From contig NZ_JAGHZS010000001.1 in the NCBI RefSeq assembly GCF_017745275.1, positions 1-64,000 of the forward strand: a stretch of DNA of 64,000 nucleotides. Direction: 5' to 3'. The translations under genes were made by a program, and so were the position numbers. Positions 56,135 to 64,000 of the stretch are shown here, in pieces. Positions within the stretch are counted from its first letter, which is position 1. The number at the start of each line of letters is the position of its first letter. Under the pieces are notes generated by a model, which had not been told where the DNA came from, searched no databases, and saw only the letters and a list, made by a program, of their open reading frames with translations. The DNA comes from Chitinophaga sp. Its GTDB lineage: Bacteria; Bacteroidota; Bacteroidia; Chitinophagales; Chitinophagaceae.

Positions 56135-56752
56135 TCAGGAGATTTCTTCAAAACTGCCAATTCCTTCACGAATCAGCACCGGTTCTGGTCCGGTGCAATC
56201 TACTACCGTTGAAAAACCCATTCCACCAGGACCACCATCTATCACGATGTCCACCTGTTTTCCGAACTTCTCATAAATAATTTCCGGGTCCGTATACTCT
56301 TCCACGTAGTGATCTATTGGAAGGGTAGTACTCATCAGCGGATTGTCCAGCTCCTTCACAATGGTGCGGCAAATATTATTATCCGGCACCCTGATACCTA
56401 CCGTATCTTTCTTTGTTTTTAACAACTTTGGCACCATCCGGCTGGCGGGCAAAATAAATGTATATGGTCCCGGCAATGCTTTTTTCAGCATCCTGAATAC
56501 AGGCGTATCCACACTTTTAGCGTAGTCAGATAAATGACTGAGATCATAACAGATAAAAGAGAAGTTTGCTTTTTTGGGATCTATCTGTTTAATCCGCGCT
56601 ATCCGCTCTATGGCTTTGTGTTGCGTAATATCACAGCCCAAACCATATACCGTATCAGTGGGGTATATAATAATCCCTCCATCCTTCAGACATTCGATGA
56701 TTGTTTTTAAATGGCGCGGATTCGGGTTATCTGGGTGTACGTTTAATAGCAT
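56135..56752 (-). CDS. YciO/Sua5/YrdC family protein
   Basis: 205 residues, a YrdC-like RNA-binding domain. KDGGIIIYPTDTVYGLGCDI is the N-terminal signature; KKALPGPYTFILPAS and KKDTVGIRVPDNNICRTIVKEL follow. No C-terminal Sua5 domain. Sua5/YrdC proteins make threonylcarbamoyl-AMP for the tRNA t6A modification; the length and details (KKANFSFICYDLSHL) are closest to YciO, whose own activity is less clear. Cytoplasmic. The family call is firm, the exact member is inferred. Confidence 0.85.
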   Translation of the reverse strand: MLLNVHPDNPNPRHLKTIIECLKDGGIIIYPTDTVYGLGCDITQHKAIERIARIKQIDPKKANFSFICYDLSHLSDYAKSVDTPVFRMLKKALPGPYTFILPASRMVPKLLKTKKDTVGIRVPDNNICRTIVKELDNPLMSTTLPIDHYVEEYTDPEIIYEKFGKQVDIVIDGGPGGMGFSTVVDCTGPEPVLIREGIGSFEEIS

Positions 56753-56827
56753 ATATAAAGTTAATGATTGTGTTTCACTTTCAGCTTTTTAGCCTACCTT
56801 TCGTCCCGATTTTTCTAAACCTACGCG

Positions 56828-57544
56828 ATGAATTTAAAAGGCATTGTTCCCAGAACGTGGAGGAGATTGAAGAGGGTACTACTGGTTTTAATTGTTGCAC
56901 AATTTATTTATATCATCCTGTTGAAATGGGTGAATCCGCCTATTACCATTACTGAAATCGCCAGCTGGTTCAGCCTCTGGGGCACAGATAAAAAACTGCA
57001 CAAAACATGGGTGAGCTATGATGAAATATCACAACATGCCAAGCTCGCTGTAATTGCCAGTGAAGATCAGCTCTTCACCGATCACAATGGCTTCGACTTT
57101 AAGTCTATCGAAAAAGCCATGAAGCATAACCAACAAAGTAAAAAGATAAAAGGTGCCAGCACTATCAGTCAGCAGGTTGCTAAAAACGTATTCCTGTGGC
57201 AGGGCCGTAGCTGGTTCCGCAAAGGGCTGGAGGTATATTTCACGTTTATGATTGAGAAGATTTGGGGGAAACAACGCATTCTTGAAGTATATCTCAACGT
57301 AGCTGAAATGGGAGAGGGCATATTTGGCGTAGAAGCCGCCGCCCAGGCCAATTACAATAAAAATGCGGCCAGTCTTAACCGTGAAGAGGCTGCCATGATC
57401 GCTGCCTGCTTACCTAACCCGATTAAATACACGATTAATCCGCCTGCCCGGATTACCAGTTATCGTCAACGAAAAATCCTGATACAAATGCGCAACCTGG
57501 CGCCGGATCCGGATATTATGGAACTGGTAGTGGGCACAAAATAA
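56828..57544 (+). CDS. mtgA: Monofunctional peptidoglycan glycosyltransferase MtgA
   Basis: 238 residues: an N-terminal transmembrane helix (about 16-33) and a GT51 glycosyltransferase domain without a transpeptidase part. Catalytic Glu79 is in IASEDQLFTDHNGFD; KGASTISQQVAKNVFLW and RILEVYLNVAEMGEGIFGVEAA are the second and third GT51 motifs. It polymerises lipid II into glycan strands on the periplasmic side. Single gene, divergent from yciO; a near -7 element TACCTTTC lies about 35 bp upstream. Confidence 0.95.
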   Translation: MNLKGIVPRTWRRLKRVLLVLIVAQFIYIILLKWVNPPITITEIASWFSLWGTDKKLHKTWVSYDEISQHAKLAVIASEDQLFTDHNGFDFKSIEKAMKHNQQSKKIKGASTISQQVAKNVFLWQGRSWFRKGLEVYFTFMIEKIWGKQRILEVYLNVAEMGEGIFGVEAAAQANYNKNAASLNREEAAMIAACLPNPIKYTINPPARITSYRQRKILIQMRNLAPDPDIMELVVGTK

Positions 57545-57550
57545 AATCAC

Positions 57551-58069
57551 CTATTGCAGCAATGCCTGTACACCTGCTATGGCAAGGGCTTCGCGCTCCT
57601 CGTAAGTTCCTTTGATTTCCAACCATGGAACACCGGAGGCAGTAACAATGTCTTTATAAACCTGGTAGAAATAGCTACGCATGGCCGGATCAGGGTATTC
57701 TCTTTGCGGATCTTCTTCCCAGGGCAAATCAATATAAGTCAGTAAATATAGGTCGCAATGCTGTTGAGCCAACTGCTTTAAAATGCGCGGATCACAGTTA
57801 CCGTATTTATGCTCACTCCATACTTTTATCACGTATAGATCCGTGTCGCAAATGAGCACCCTGTTGGCTTTCCCGGCCTGCTGCCGCTCCAGCGCCAATT
57901 GTCCGGCAGCTATTTCCAGCAAATCCGCTTGCTCATACGGACGATCCAGCTGATCAATGTATTCCCGGGCATATTCCGGCGTCCACACGGTGTTAAAGTG
58001 GGCCGCAAGCTTTTCACTGAGCGTACTCTTTCCTGTAGATTCAGGTCCTATAACAACTACTTTCTTCAT
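57551..58069 (-). CDS. NadR-like ribosylnicotinamide kinase
   Basis: 172-residue AAA-type P-loop kinase matching the C-terminal kinase domain of NadR: Walker A GPESTGKST (residues 8-16), VWTPEYAREYIDQ, and LICDTDLYVIKVWSEHKYG with DTD and TYIDLPWEEDPQREYP lid residues. The N-terminal adenylyltransferase domain of full NadR is absent. It should phosphorylate nicotinamide riboside to NMN. pnuC, the riboside channel, precedes it with a 4-bp ATGA overlap, so import and trapping are coupled, a strong functional inference. Confidence 0.88.
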   Translation of the reverse strand: MKKVVVIGPESTGKSTLSEKLAAHFNTVWTPEYAREYIDQLDRPYEQADLLEIAAGQLALERQQAGKANRVLICDTDLYVIKVWSEHKYGNCDPRILKQLAQQHCDLYLLTYIDLPWEEDPQREYPDPAMRSYFYQVYKDIVTASGVPWLEIKGTYEEREALAIAGVQALLQ

Positions 58070-58689
58070 TTATCAGATGTTTCTTTTTGCTGCACAATCG
58101 CCTTCCAGTCGTAATATCCGAATACAGCAATGATAAATAAAAAGATGGTCAGAGAAGCAGTCAGATACAGGTGCTTATATATCAACAACGGTATAGCCAC
58201 CAGGTTGGAGATGTTCAGCAATATCCAGTTCTCCAGCTTCCGCTTGGCTAACAACCACATGCCAGCACAGGCACTGGAGGAAACAAAAGCATCCATTACC
58301 GGCACATTGGAATCGGAGAAATGACTTAGCAGGAAATAAAAAATTCCCCAGCCACCAAGTGCAATAATAATAGCTGTATACAACTCCCTGCGGTTACTGC
58401 GCGTAACTGGTGTAGCCGGTTCAGCAGGGCCTTTCTTTGCCCAATATATCCAGCCATATATACTCATAATCAGGTAGTATGCATTCAGGGTGGCATCAGC
58501 ATAAAGCTTGAAATGCTCCTGTGATAAGAGCCAGGTGTAAATACCAGTGCTGATAATACCGGTAGGATATACCAGTATGTTATTATTTTTTTGGAAGATG
58601 ACCGACAGCACAGCAAAAAATACAGCGATTCCTTCCAGTAGGGTCATCTGATGCAGTCCTTCTAAAAAGCCCTGGTATAAATCATTCAT
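58066..58689 (-). CDS. pnuC: PnuC nicotinamide riboside transporter
   Basis: 207 residues with about seven transmembrane helices. The helix YPTGIISTGIYTWLLSQ, YYLIMSIYGWIYW and RKLENWILLNISNLVAIPLLIYK match PnuC, a facilitator for nicotinamide riboside. The gene order pnuC-kinase with overlapping start and stop gives uptake plus phosphorylation for NAD salvage. A perfect 17-bp hairpin sits 33 bp upstream of the ATG. Confidence 0.92.
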   Translation of the reverse strand: MNDLYQGFLEGLHQMTLLEGIAVFFAVLSVIFQKNNNILVYPTGIISTGIYTWLLSQEHFKLYADATLNAYYLIMSIYGWIYWAKKGPAEPATPVTRSNRRELYTAIIIALGGWGIFYFLLSHFSDSNVPVMDAFVSSSACAGMWLLAKRKLENWILLNISNLVAIPLLIYKHLYLTASLTIFLFIIAVFGYYDWKAIVQQKETSDK

Positions 58690-58721
58690 GGTGCGAAAGT
58701 GGATAAATATTTCCAGATTTC

Positions 58722-58762
58722 GTACATCGTTGTTGTGGATCTATACCACAACAACGATGTAC
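58722..58762. other. Perfect 17-bp hairpin between the PNGase F-like gene and pnuC
   Basis: GTACATCGTTGTTGTGG (58722-58738) is the exact complement of 58746-58762, with a 7-base loop ATCTATA. It lies 6 bp beyond the stop of the PNGase F-like gene and 33 bp before pnuC. There is no U-tract on either side, so it is either an unusual terminator, a processing site, or an operator or leader structure for NAD salvage. Neither known NAD riboswitch class is recognisable. Confidence 0.7.
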
Positions 58763-58768
58763 AAACCG

Positions 58769-60463
58769 TTATTTCTTTTCTCCTATCAGTGTACCAGACA
58801 CATTCCAGAAGCTCTGACTGGTACCTTCCGGCTTGCCTTGCGGAATAGCCACCTGGATGGTATGCCAACCCGGCGTAATATCCGGCAGTGAAATAATTAC
58901 CGGCGATGTAAGCGTACCCGGGCACCAGTTAGAACGACTCAGGTCTGAAGAAGACAAGCCATTTCCGAAATTGCCGGAAGCCGGATTAGAAAGGCGATAA
59001 GTAGCACAATCGGTACGCCATGGAATGAAGTGGTATACACGTTTGCCGTCTACAAAAATCTCGTTCTGTTTAGGATTGAATTCATCGCCGCCGCCCCAGC
59101 CGCCATGGCCGGTAGTAAGGAAGCGCAATTGTACATTTTTAAGTCCTTCCGGAATATTTACACGTACTTTCAATGAGTCTTTATCAAACAGGGTCGCGTA
59201 TTCCTGTCCGGCCATTTCCATTAAGTTGGTAGTATTGAAAACCGGGTAGATCCAGTTGGGAGCAGGGCGGTTTTCATCTTCCGGATCACCTGGATAATAT
59301 TTAAGGCTAAGACTTACTTTATGACCTCCTTTATCGTAGTTGCCAATATATACTCCCAGCCATACATCACCCTGCAGGCGGTTGTGTAGCTCGGTAATAT
59401 CCTGTTTATAGATAACGGAATCCGCCCAGTTGTAACCGGCTATTTTCACCTGGTTATTAAACTGGCGTACGCCGAATGGTGTGAAGAAACGTAGTATTTC
59501 CAGTGTTGGTAAATAGTTGTCCGTGGCTACCATTCCGTGGTAGTTATTCCCGTTATTGGCAGTAAACAACGGTAACGCCTGTACGCCTTTTTGCAACCCA
59601 TCCAGGAAAGACGTGGCTTTATCTGCGGGAATCATAAATACGGAACCGGTTCTGTCGTACGCATCTCCATTGGAATATTGGGTCAGCTCTGCGAAAAGGG
59701 TTTCTCCTTTCTTTATAGCCGGCAGCGATACTTTTTTCAGTATTACGGTGCCGCCTGCGTAATGATAGGTTTGGTTCATTTGTTCCCCGGTGGGATTAGG
59801 CTGGTTATTTCCCCAGCTTATCTGCTCCTGGTTAAACACGGGGAAGGTAGTGTAACGGCTGTCGATTACCTGCCGCATATAGGCTGCATCGTCAACCAGG
59901 GTACCGGTATTGGAAGGCCAGGCCAGTTCTTCCGGGGTAATTTTACGATAGGTAATTTTCTTTGCAATGGTTTCACTGTTGCCATTCCGCACCATTCTGA
60001 GTACCAGCCCCAGGCCAGGAGCAATAGTGATATTGGGCGTGCCTTTCAGCGCCAGTGCATTAGTATACCACACTTCAATGGTGTTGGAGCGAATAAACAG
60101 TTTTGCTTTCTTACACACATATCCCAGTATGGTAGCCGTATCGGGGAGGAGCTCCGGTGTGGCGTATTCGCTAAAGTTCTTTTTCAGCGTGTATACTTCA
60201 TTGTTAGGAAGGCTTAACACCTGCAGGCTGGCTTGTTCCTGCAATTGCAGGTATTGCTGTTCCTTTTGTTTGCCTTTACCTGCAATGATGTGTGCGCGTT
60301 GCTGATCGATAAACAATTGCAGCTCATTGCCAGGAACGGCTTTGCCGTTGCTGCCAAAGCCGTAGGTAATAACGGCGCTTGTACTGTCCACTCTTTTCTT
60401 GCCCTGGGCCCATGCCGGTTGTATCGTCACTGCAATACCGGCTAATAACACTAAAAACTTCAT
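58769..60463 (-). CDS. Secreted PNGase F-like amidase fused to a GLPGLI-like domain
   Basis: 564 residues: signal peptide (to about 20), a GLPGLI-like domain (about 25-175, with LGYVCKKAKLFIRSNTIEVWYTN and APGLGLVLRM), then peptide:N-glycosidase F-like domains. NGDAYDRTGSVFMIP places Asp270 like the catalytic Asp60 of PNGase F; GGDEFNPKQNEIFVDGK places Glu461 like Glu206; SRSNWCPGTL matches a conserved WCPG block. A clear counterpart of Glu118 is not seen. It probably removes N-glycans or related glycans from proteins outside the cell. The GLPGLI fusion is unusual. Confirming the domain boundaries needs an HMM search. Confidence 0.8.
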   Translation of the reverse strand: MKFLVLLAGIAVTIQPAWAQGKKRVDSTSAVITYGFGSNGKAVPGNELQLFIDQQRAHIIAGKGKQKEQQYLQLQEQASLQVLSLPNNEVYTLKKNFSEYATPELLPDTATILGYVCKKAKLFIRSNTIEVWYTNALALKGTPNITIAPGLGLVLRMVRNGNSETIAKKITYRKITPEELAWPSNTGTLVDDAAYMRQVIDSRYTTFPVFNQEQISWGNNQPNPTGEQMNQTYHYAGGTVILKKVSLPAIKKGETLFAELTQYSNGDAYDRTGSVFMIPADKATSFLDGLQKGVQALPLFTANNGNNYHGMVATDNYLPTLEILRFFTPFGVRQFNNQVKIAGYNWADSVIYKQDITELHNRLQGDVWLGVYIGNYDKGGHKVSLSLKYYPGDPEDENRPAPNWIYPVFNTTNLMEMAGQEYATLFDKDSLKVRVNIPEGLKNVQLRFLTTGHGGWGGGDEFNPKQNEIFVDGKRVYHFIPWRTDCATYRLSNPASGNFGNGLSSSDLSRSNWCPGTLTSPVIISLPDITPGWHTIQVAIPQGKPEGTSQSFWNVSGTLIGEKK

Positions 60464-60532
60464 GCTGGCATTCTGGTTTTAATAATAAAAAAGGCCTGGC
60501 AACACTAAAGGCTGCAGGCTAACCATTAAAAA

Positions 60533-60559
60533 AAAGCACAGCCATAAAGACTGTGCTTT
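60533..60559 (-). terminator. Terminator of nfu
   Basis: AAAGCACAG (60533-60541) pairs with CTGTGCTTT (60551-60559). On the minus strand a run of about eight U follows the stem. It lies 31 bases beyond the nfu stop codon. Confidence 0.85.
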
Positions 60560-60590
60560 CGTTTAACACTATCATTCACTCAACTATGGC

Positions 60591-61187
60591 TTATTCTGCT
60601 TCTGCCACCACTTCCTTTACTTCAGGGATCATACGCTTCATCATGCCTTCAATACCGGCTTTGAGCGTAATCATGGAAGAGGGACAGCCTGAGCAGGAAC
60701 CCTGTAACATCAGTGTAACCGTGCCGTTTTCATAATCTTTGAACTGAATGGCGCCGCCATCCATTTCAACAGCTGGTTTCACATAGTTTTCAAGTAATTC
60801 CTTGATACGTTTTACCACATCTGTATCGTCTGCGCTCACTTCATTGCTGGCAGTATCTTTAGTGATTACTACCTCATCTTCGTTGATAACAGGGCGGGAG
60901 TCTTCCAGGTATTCTTTCAGGAAGGCTTTTACCGTAGGAATTATATCGTTCCAGTCAGTTTCGCTGGTTTTGGTAAGCGTAATAAAGTTAGCCATGATAA
61001 ATACCCCTCTGATAAAAGGGAAGCTAAACAACTCAATGGCCAATGGCGATGGTTTAGCGCTGGCTTCATCCGGGAAATCAATGCTTTTACCAGGATACAG
61101 GAGTTTGTTTGCCACAAACTTCATCGTTTCCGGGTTAGGCGTCATTTCCGTATATATGCTGATGATTGGATTTCCTGTTTTAATCAT
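60591..61187 (-). CDS. nfu: NfuA-like iron-sulfur cluster carrier
   Basis: 198 residues: an N-terminal Nfu domain (about 1-95: YTEMTPNPETMKFVANK and FPFIRGVFIMANFITLTK) and a C-terminal NifU-like domain with the cluster-binding CSGC in LMLQGSCSGCPSSMITLKAG. Nfu carries Fe-S clusters from the scaffold to target enzymes and the dimer holds a bridging 4Fe-4S. Relevant here because the window has several Fe-S enzymes (HemN, MqnC, CcoG, the FNR-like regulator). Single gene with a proper -7 element and terminator. Confidence 0.92.
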   Translation of the reverse strand: MIKTGNPIISIYTEMTPNPETMKFVANKLLYPGKSIDFPDEASAKPSPLAIELFSFPFIRGVFIMANFITLTKTSETDWNDIIPTVKAFLKEYLEDSRPVINEDEVVITKDTASNEVSADDTDVVKRIKELLENYVKPAVEMDGGAIQFKDYENGTVTLMLQGSCSGCPSSMITLKAGIEGMMKRMIPEVKEVVAEAE

Positions 61188-61207
61188 TTTATCCTAATTT
61201 ACTAATG

Positions 61208-61215
61208 CAAAGGTA
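61208..61215 (-). promoter_or_regulatory. -7 promoter element of nfu
   Basis: Minus-strand TACCTTTG, exact match to TAnnTTTG, 20 bases before the ATG at 61187. Confidence 0.65.
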
Positions 61216-61342
61216 ACATTTTTCAGGCAGACTTTCGGGACAGATCTCACCGTTTGCTATTGAAAATAACAATTTGCTTATAGGCATTAGTGATACCCCA
61301 CATTCCCTGGCATCTTCTTTATAATTATACAATTTTTTTGTC

Positions 61343-61858
61343 ATGTTATTAAAAGAACTTTCCCCGAAAATTCAGGCGGCATTGAACCAGCAGGTGGAAA
61401 TGGAAGCTGCCTCTTCCCAATATTACCTGGCGATGGCCTCCTGGTCTGAAGTCGAAGGCTACAATGGTATAGCCCAGTTCCTTTACCGGCACTCAGACGA
61501 AGAGCGTACGCACATGCTGAAACTGCTGAAATTTGTCAATGAACGCGGCGGACACGGCCTGGTGCCTGCGCTGAAGCAGCCTACCGTGAAATTCAAAAAC
61601 ATCCATGAGATTTTTGAGCAGGTATTTAGCCATGAGCTGGCGGTATCAAAAGAAATTAATAACCTCGTGGACATGTGCCTCAGCGAAAAAGATTATGCCA
61701 CGCATAACTTTTTACAATGGTATGTAACGGAGCAGATCGAAGAGGAGCGCCTTGCCCGGCATATTCTCGACAAATTAAAGCTGATAGGAGAGGATAAGGG
61801 CGGACTGTACATTTTTGACCGTGATCTGGCTACACTGGACACCAACGATAAACATTAA
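61343..61858 (+). CDS. ftnA: Non-haem ferritin
   Basis: 171 residues, a bacterial ferritin subunit with four-helix-bundle fold. Ferroxidase residues are visible: Glu in QVEMEAASSQYYLAMASW, HSDEERTHMLKLL (Glu and His) and FLQWYVTEQIEEE. The 24-mer stores iron and detoxifies Fe2+. Divergent from nfu across 155 bp, so iron storage and Fe-S delivery share an intergenic region. No Fur box is obvious in it. Confidence 0.95.
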   Translation: MLLKELSPKIQAALNQQVEMEAASSQYYLAMASWSEVEGYNGIAQFLYRHSDEERTHMLKLLKFVNERGGHGLVPALKQPTVKFKNIHEIFEQVFSHELAVSKEINNLVDMCLSEKDYATHNFLQWYVTEQIEEERLARHILDKLKLIGEDKGGLYIFDRDLATLDTNDKH

Positions 61859-61892
61859 AAAAATCCACATTCCATTTATTGCTGCCACTTAT

Positions 61893-61900
61893 TACTTTTG
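61893..61900 (+). promoter_or_regulatory. -7 promoter element of mgsA, near-leaderless
   Basis: TACTTTTG matches TAnnTTTG exactly and ends 8 bases before ATG 61909. A longer frame starting at a TTG at 61879 would run through it. Confidence 0.65.
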
Positions 61901-61908
61901 TAACAGAT

Positions 61909-62361
61909 ATGCAAACCACGAAAGTATTAAAAGCACGTAAGCGGATCGCACTCATTGCACACGATCATAAAAAGGCGGAGCTCATTGAATGGGCCGTTTA
62001 TAATAAAACGGTTTTAAGCCGCCATGAACTATACGCCACCGGTACCACCGGGATGCTGATAGAGCAGGCGCTGGATATATCCGTCAGAAAGTTGCTGAGT
62101 GGCCCCCTGGGCGGCGATCAGCAAATTGGTGCACTGGTAGCTACAGGCGAGCTGGATGTCATCATTTTCTTCTGGGATCCTATGGAAGCTTTGCCACATG
62201 ATCCGGATATCAAGGCCCTGCTTCGTTTGGGCGTGGTTTGGAATATTCCGATGGCGATGAATCGGTCTTCTGCAGACTTTTTGCTCACCTCTCCATTGAT
62301 GCACGAAGAATATGAGGCCAGCCTGCCGGATTACAGCCAGTATACCAAAAGAAAGGTATAA
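61909..62361 (+). CDS. mgsA: Methylglyoxal synthase
   Basis: 150 residues from ATG 61909, the usual MgsA length. IALIAHDHKKAEL, TGTTGMLIEQALDISVRKLLSG, SGPLGGDQQIGALVATGELDVIIFFWDPM and the HDPDIKALLRLGVVWNIPMA block are all strongly conserved; the catalytic Asp is in GPLGGDQQIG. It converts dihydroxyacetone phosphate to methylglyoxal and phosphate, a bypass used when phosphate is scarce and sugar phosphates accumulate. Cytoplasmic, single gene. Confidence 0.95.
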   Translation: MQTTKVLKARKRIALIAHDHKKAELIEWAVYNKTVLSRHELYATGTTGMLIEQALDISVRKLLSGPLGGDQQIGALVATGELDVIIFFWDPMEALPHDPDIKALLRLGVVWNIPMAMNRSSADFLLTSPLMHEEYEASLPDYSQYTKRKV

Positions 62362-62455
62362 CTACGGCTATCCGTTTTTCCGTCTTTATAAATTTTTCAT
62401 GCCGCTAACAGCAGTGCCAGGCAAATTTTCCGTACTTTAAATAAAAGCTTCGGGA

Positions 62456-64000
62456 ATGAGAATTGTTTTTACCCTTTTCTACGCTACCCTGTTGGCGGGT
62501 ATTACCTTGCAAACCAATGCGCAAACCGATAGCAGTAAGGCTTCCCGGGATTCGGCGGCAGACTCGCAACTGGTATTGACAACCCGGCTGCTCCGGGAAA
62601 ATGACTCCCTCCAAAAAGCAGACGAAGCCCGGAAAAAAGAATTGCAGCAACAACTGCTCCTAAGCAATGACCAGCAGAAAAAAGAATTGCAGGAAAAGCT
62701 CCATGCAATTGAACAAGCCGACTCCCTGAAAAAAGTTGCGAACCTACAGCGCATCAATCAACTGAAAGCCACGCACACCGGTATTCCGGTTGTTCCATTT
62801 GGCGATACCCTCTTTTATGTTTACAATAAACTGGGGCCGCTGCAACCCAGCGACCGCGCGCAAAATATTGACCATAAGCTGGCGCAGTTAGCCAGTGATC
62901 CCTTTTTCACAGCAGATTCCATTCGCCCTATACCCAATGAAAACAATATAGACGTCGCCTATAATGATCTGGTACTGCTCAGTGTTACCGATGACGACGC
63001 CCTCTGGCTGAACCAGGATAAATTAATGGTGGCGCAGCAGTATGCCGACGCTGTTAAAACCGCACTGATAAAGCAAAAGAAAGATACCAGCCTGCAAAGT
63101 ATATTGATCCGCATCGCCTGGCTGCTGTTAATCATCGTCGTGTTTTCTACCATCGTATATGGCATCAATCGCTTGTTTAAACGCTTGCGAACCAAAGCCG
63201 TCAGGCAAAAAGACCTGTATTTTAAAGGCGTGAAAGTGAAGGAATATGCCCTGCTGAACCAGCAGAAACAAATCGGGATCGTGCTTACCGCGTTACGGAT
63301 TGCCCGGATCATCCTCATCCTGTTTATCTTCTATATCACCCTGCCATTTGTGTTCAGCATATTCCCCTGGACCAAAGGCATTGCGGATAAGCTCATCGAC
63401 TGGACACTATCTCCGGTTAAATCCATTGTTCTGAGCTTTGTTCATTATCTCCCTAAATTACTCACTATACTGGTGATATACTTTATTACCCGTTACCTGG
63501 TGAAACTGGTGAATTACCTGGCAGAAGAAATTGCTGTAGGCAATCTTACTATTAATGGTTTCTACGCCGACTGGGCAAGGCCTACCGCTACCGGCATCAA
63601 ATTTCTGCTATATGCATTTATGTTTGTAGTGGTGTTTCCTTACTTGCCGGGATCGGATTCAAAAATATTCCAGGGGGTATCCGTTTTTCTCGGCATTCTC
63701 TTCTCACTCGGTTCTTCTTCCGCCATATCCAATGTGATAGCGGGCTTTGTAATTACGTATATGCGTCCTTTTAAGATCGGTGACCGGGTAAAAATAGGGG
63801 ACATCACCGGGGATGTGATCGAAAAGAACCTGCTGGTAACACGGTTACGCACTATAAAAAATGAGGAGATCACGGTTCCCAATGCCAGCATCTTAAACGG
63901 CCATACAATTAATTTTACTACTTCCAGTAAAGATCTCGGCCTGATTCTGCACACTACTGTCACTATTGGCTATGATGTTCCCTGGAAACAGGTACATGAA
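62456..64000 (+). CDS. MscS-family mechanosensitive channel, 3' end outside window
   Basis: 515 codons are present without a stop. Signal peptide (MRIVFTLFYATLLAGITLQTNA), then a long coiled-coil periplasmic part rich in Gln, Lys and Glu (about 35-100), a globular region, at least five transmembrane helices (about 220-450), and an MscS pore and beta domain: GSSSAISNVIAGFVITYMRP, then FKIGDRVKIGDITGDVIEKN and TIKNEEITVPNASILNG. The extra N-terminal module makes it one of the large MscS-like channels (MscK/YbdG type), which open under osmotic downshock. The frame continues past 64000. Confidence 0.85.
   Translation, partial: MRIVFTLFYATLLAGITLQTNAQTDSSKASRDSAADSQLVLTTRLLRENDSLQKADEARKKELQQQLLLSNDQQKKELQEKLHAIEQADSLKKVANLQRINQLKATHTGIPVVPFGDTLFYVYNKLGPLQPSDRAQNIDHKLAQLASDPFFTADSIRPIPNENNIDVAYNDLVLLSVTDDDALWLNQDKLMVAQQYADAVKTALIKQKKDTSLQSILIRIAWLLLIIVVFSTIVYGINRLFKRLRTKAVRQKDLYFKGVKVKEYALLNQQKQIGIVLTALRIARIILILFIFYITLPFVFSIFPWTKGIADKLIDWTLSPVKSIVLSFVHYLPKLLTILVIYFITRYLVKLVNYLAEEIAVGNLTINGFYADWARPTATGIKFLLYAFMFVVVFPYLPGSDSKIFQGVSVFLGILFSLGSSSAISNVIAGFVITYMRPFKIGDRVKIGDITGDVIEKNLLVTRLRTIKNEEITVPNASILNGHTINFTTSSKDLGLILHTTVTIGYDVPWKQVHE

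Noticed and set aside
58690-58768. Possible NAD-responsive riboswitch before pnuC
   Set aside because: Only a simple perfect hairpin is visible; the conserved loops of known NAD riboswitch classes are absent.

Overview
The window reads as chromosomal DNA of a Bacteroidota member, most likely family Chitinophagaceae (Chitinophaga-like). Lineage markers are the gliding lipoprotein GldH, BatD/BatE, GLPGLI-family exported proteins beside an outer-membrane beta-barrel receptor, a fused CcoN-CcoO oxidase subunit, futalosine-pathway MqnC, paired LytS/LytTR regulators, and promoters of the TTG-N19..21-TAnnTTTG type that only this phylum uses. I see no rRNA, tRNA, CRISPR array, prophage or insertion sequence.

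Layout. 1-10.2 kb: yjjG-type nucleotidase, an SDR oxidoreductase, batD-batE, then a long minus-strand block with a LytTR regulator and a LytS-type kinase whose ATP site is degenerate, an OmpR-type regulator and kinase, gldH, yicC and a pseudouridine synthase. 10.3-21.8 kb: the centrepiece, a plus-strand microaerobic respiration island: a Crp/Fnr regulator with clustered N-terminal cysteines, the copper ATPase ccoI, a small cupin, ccoS, ccoNO, ccoQ, ccoP, ccoG, ccoH, a SafE-like copper/sulfur membrane protein and hemN. Two promoters in it (before ccoI and before the cupin) carry the same pair of FNR boxes with identical geometry, so the first gene very probably controls the rest. 21.8-22.4 kb: a 0.57-kb non-coding segment with hairpins, an AT-rich tract and two inverted DnaA boxes. 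22.4-27.1 kb: an LpxD-like acyltransferase, a lipoprotein, an epimerase, a 3-hydroxyacyl-CoA dehydrogenase and pheS. 27.2-34.1 kb: an orphan LytS kinase, then an OmpR-type two-component system divergent from a GLPGLI protein and a large outer-membrane receptor; the divergent region has a striking array of 10-bp-phased operator-like repeats. 34.2-44.7 kb: small membrane protein, Tat-type isomerase-like protein, amino-acid permease, acetyltransferase, lipoprotein, mqnC, two retropepsin-like aspartyl proteases, two M16 peptidases. 44.8-48.8 kb: a HigBA-type toxin-antitoxin pair, a methyltransferase, two LprI-like proteins and an arginase-fold protein with incomplete metal site. 49-64 kb: glycosyltransferase, ArsC-like protein, polA, GNAT, C1-type aminopeptidase, YciO, mtgA, pnuC with a ribosylnicotinamide-kinase-like gene, a GLPGLI-PNGase F fusion, nfu, ferritin, mgsA and a truncated MscS channel.

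The most unusual non-coding signal is a dispersed family of long palindromes built from 7-bp repeats (AGCTTTT / GCTTTNN and complements). Seven clear copies and one possible decayed copy all lie immediately 3' of a gene. Several share a conserved stem foot (GCTATTGnAGCG ... CGCTnCAATAGC) capped by unrelated, locus-specific apical stems, and in two genes the heptad tract supplies the last codons and the stop.

All names rest on motif reading of the translated sequence; no database search was run. Coordinates of coding regions include the stop codon.
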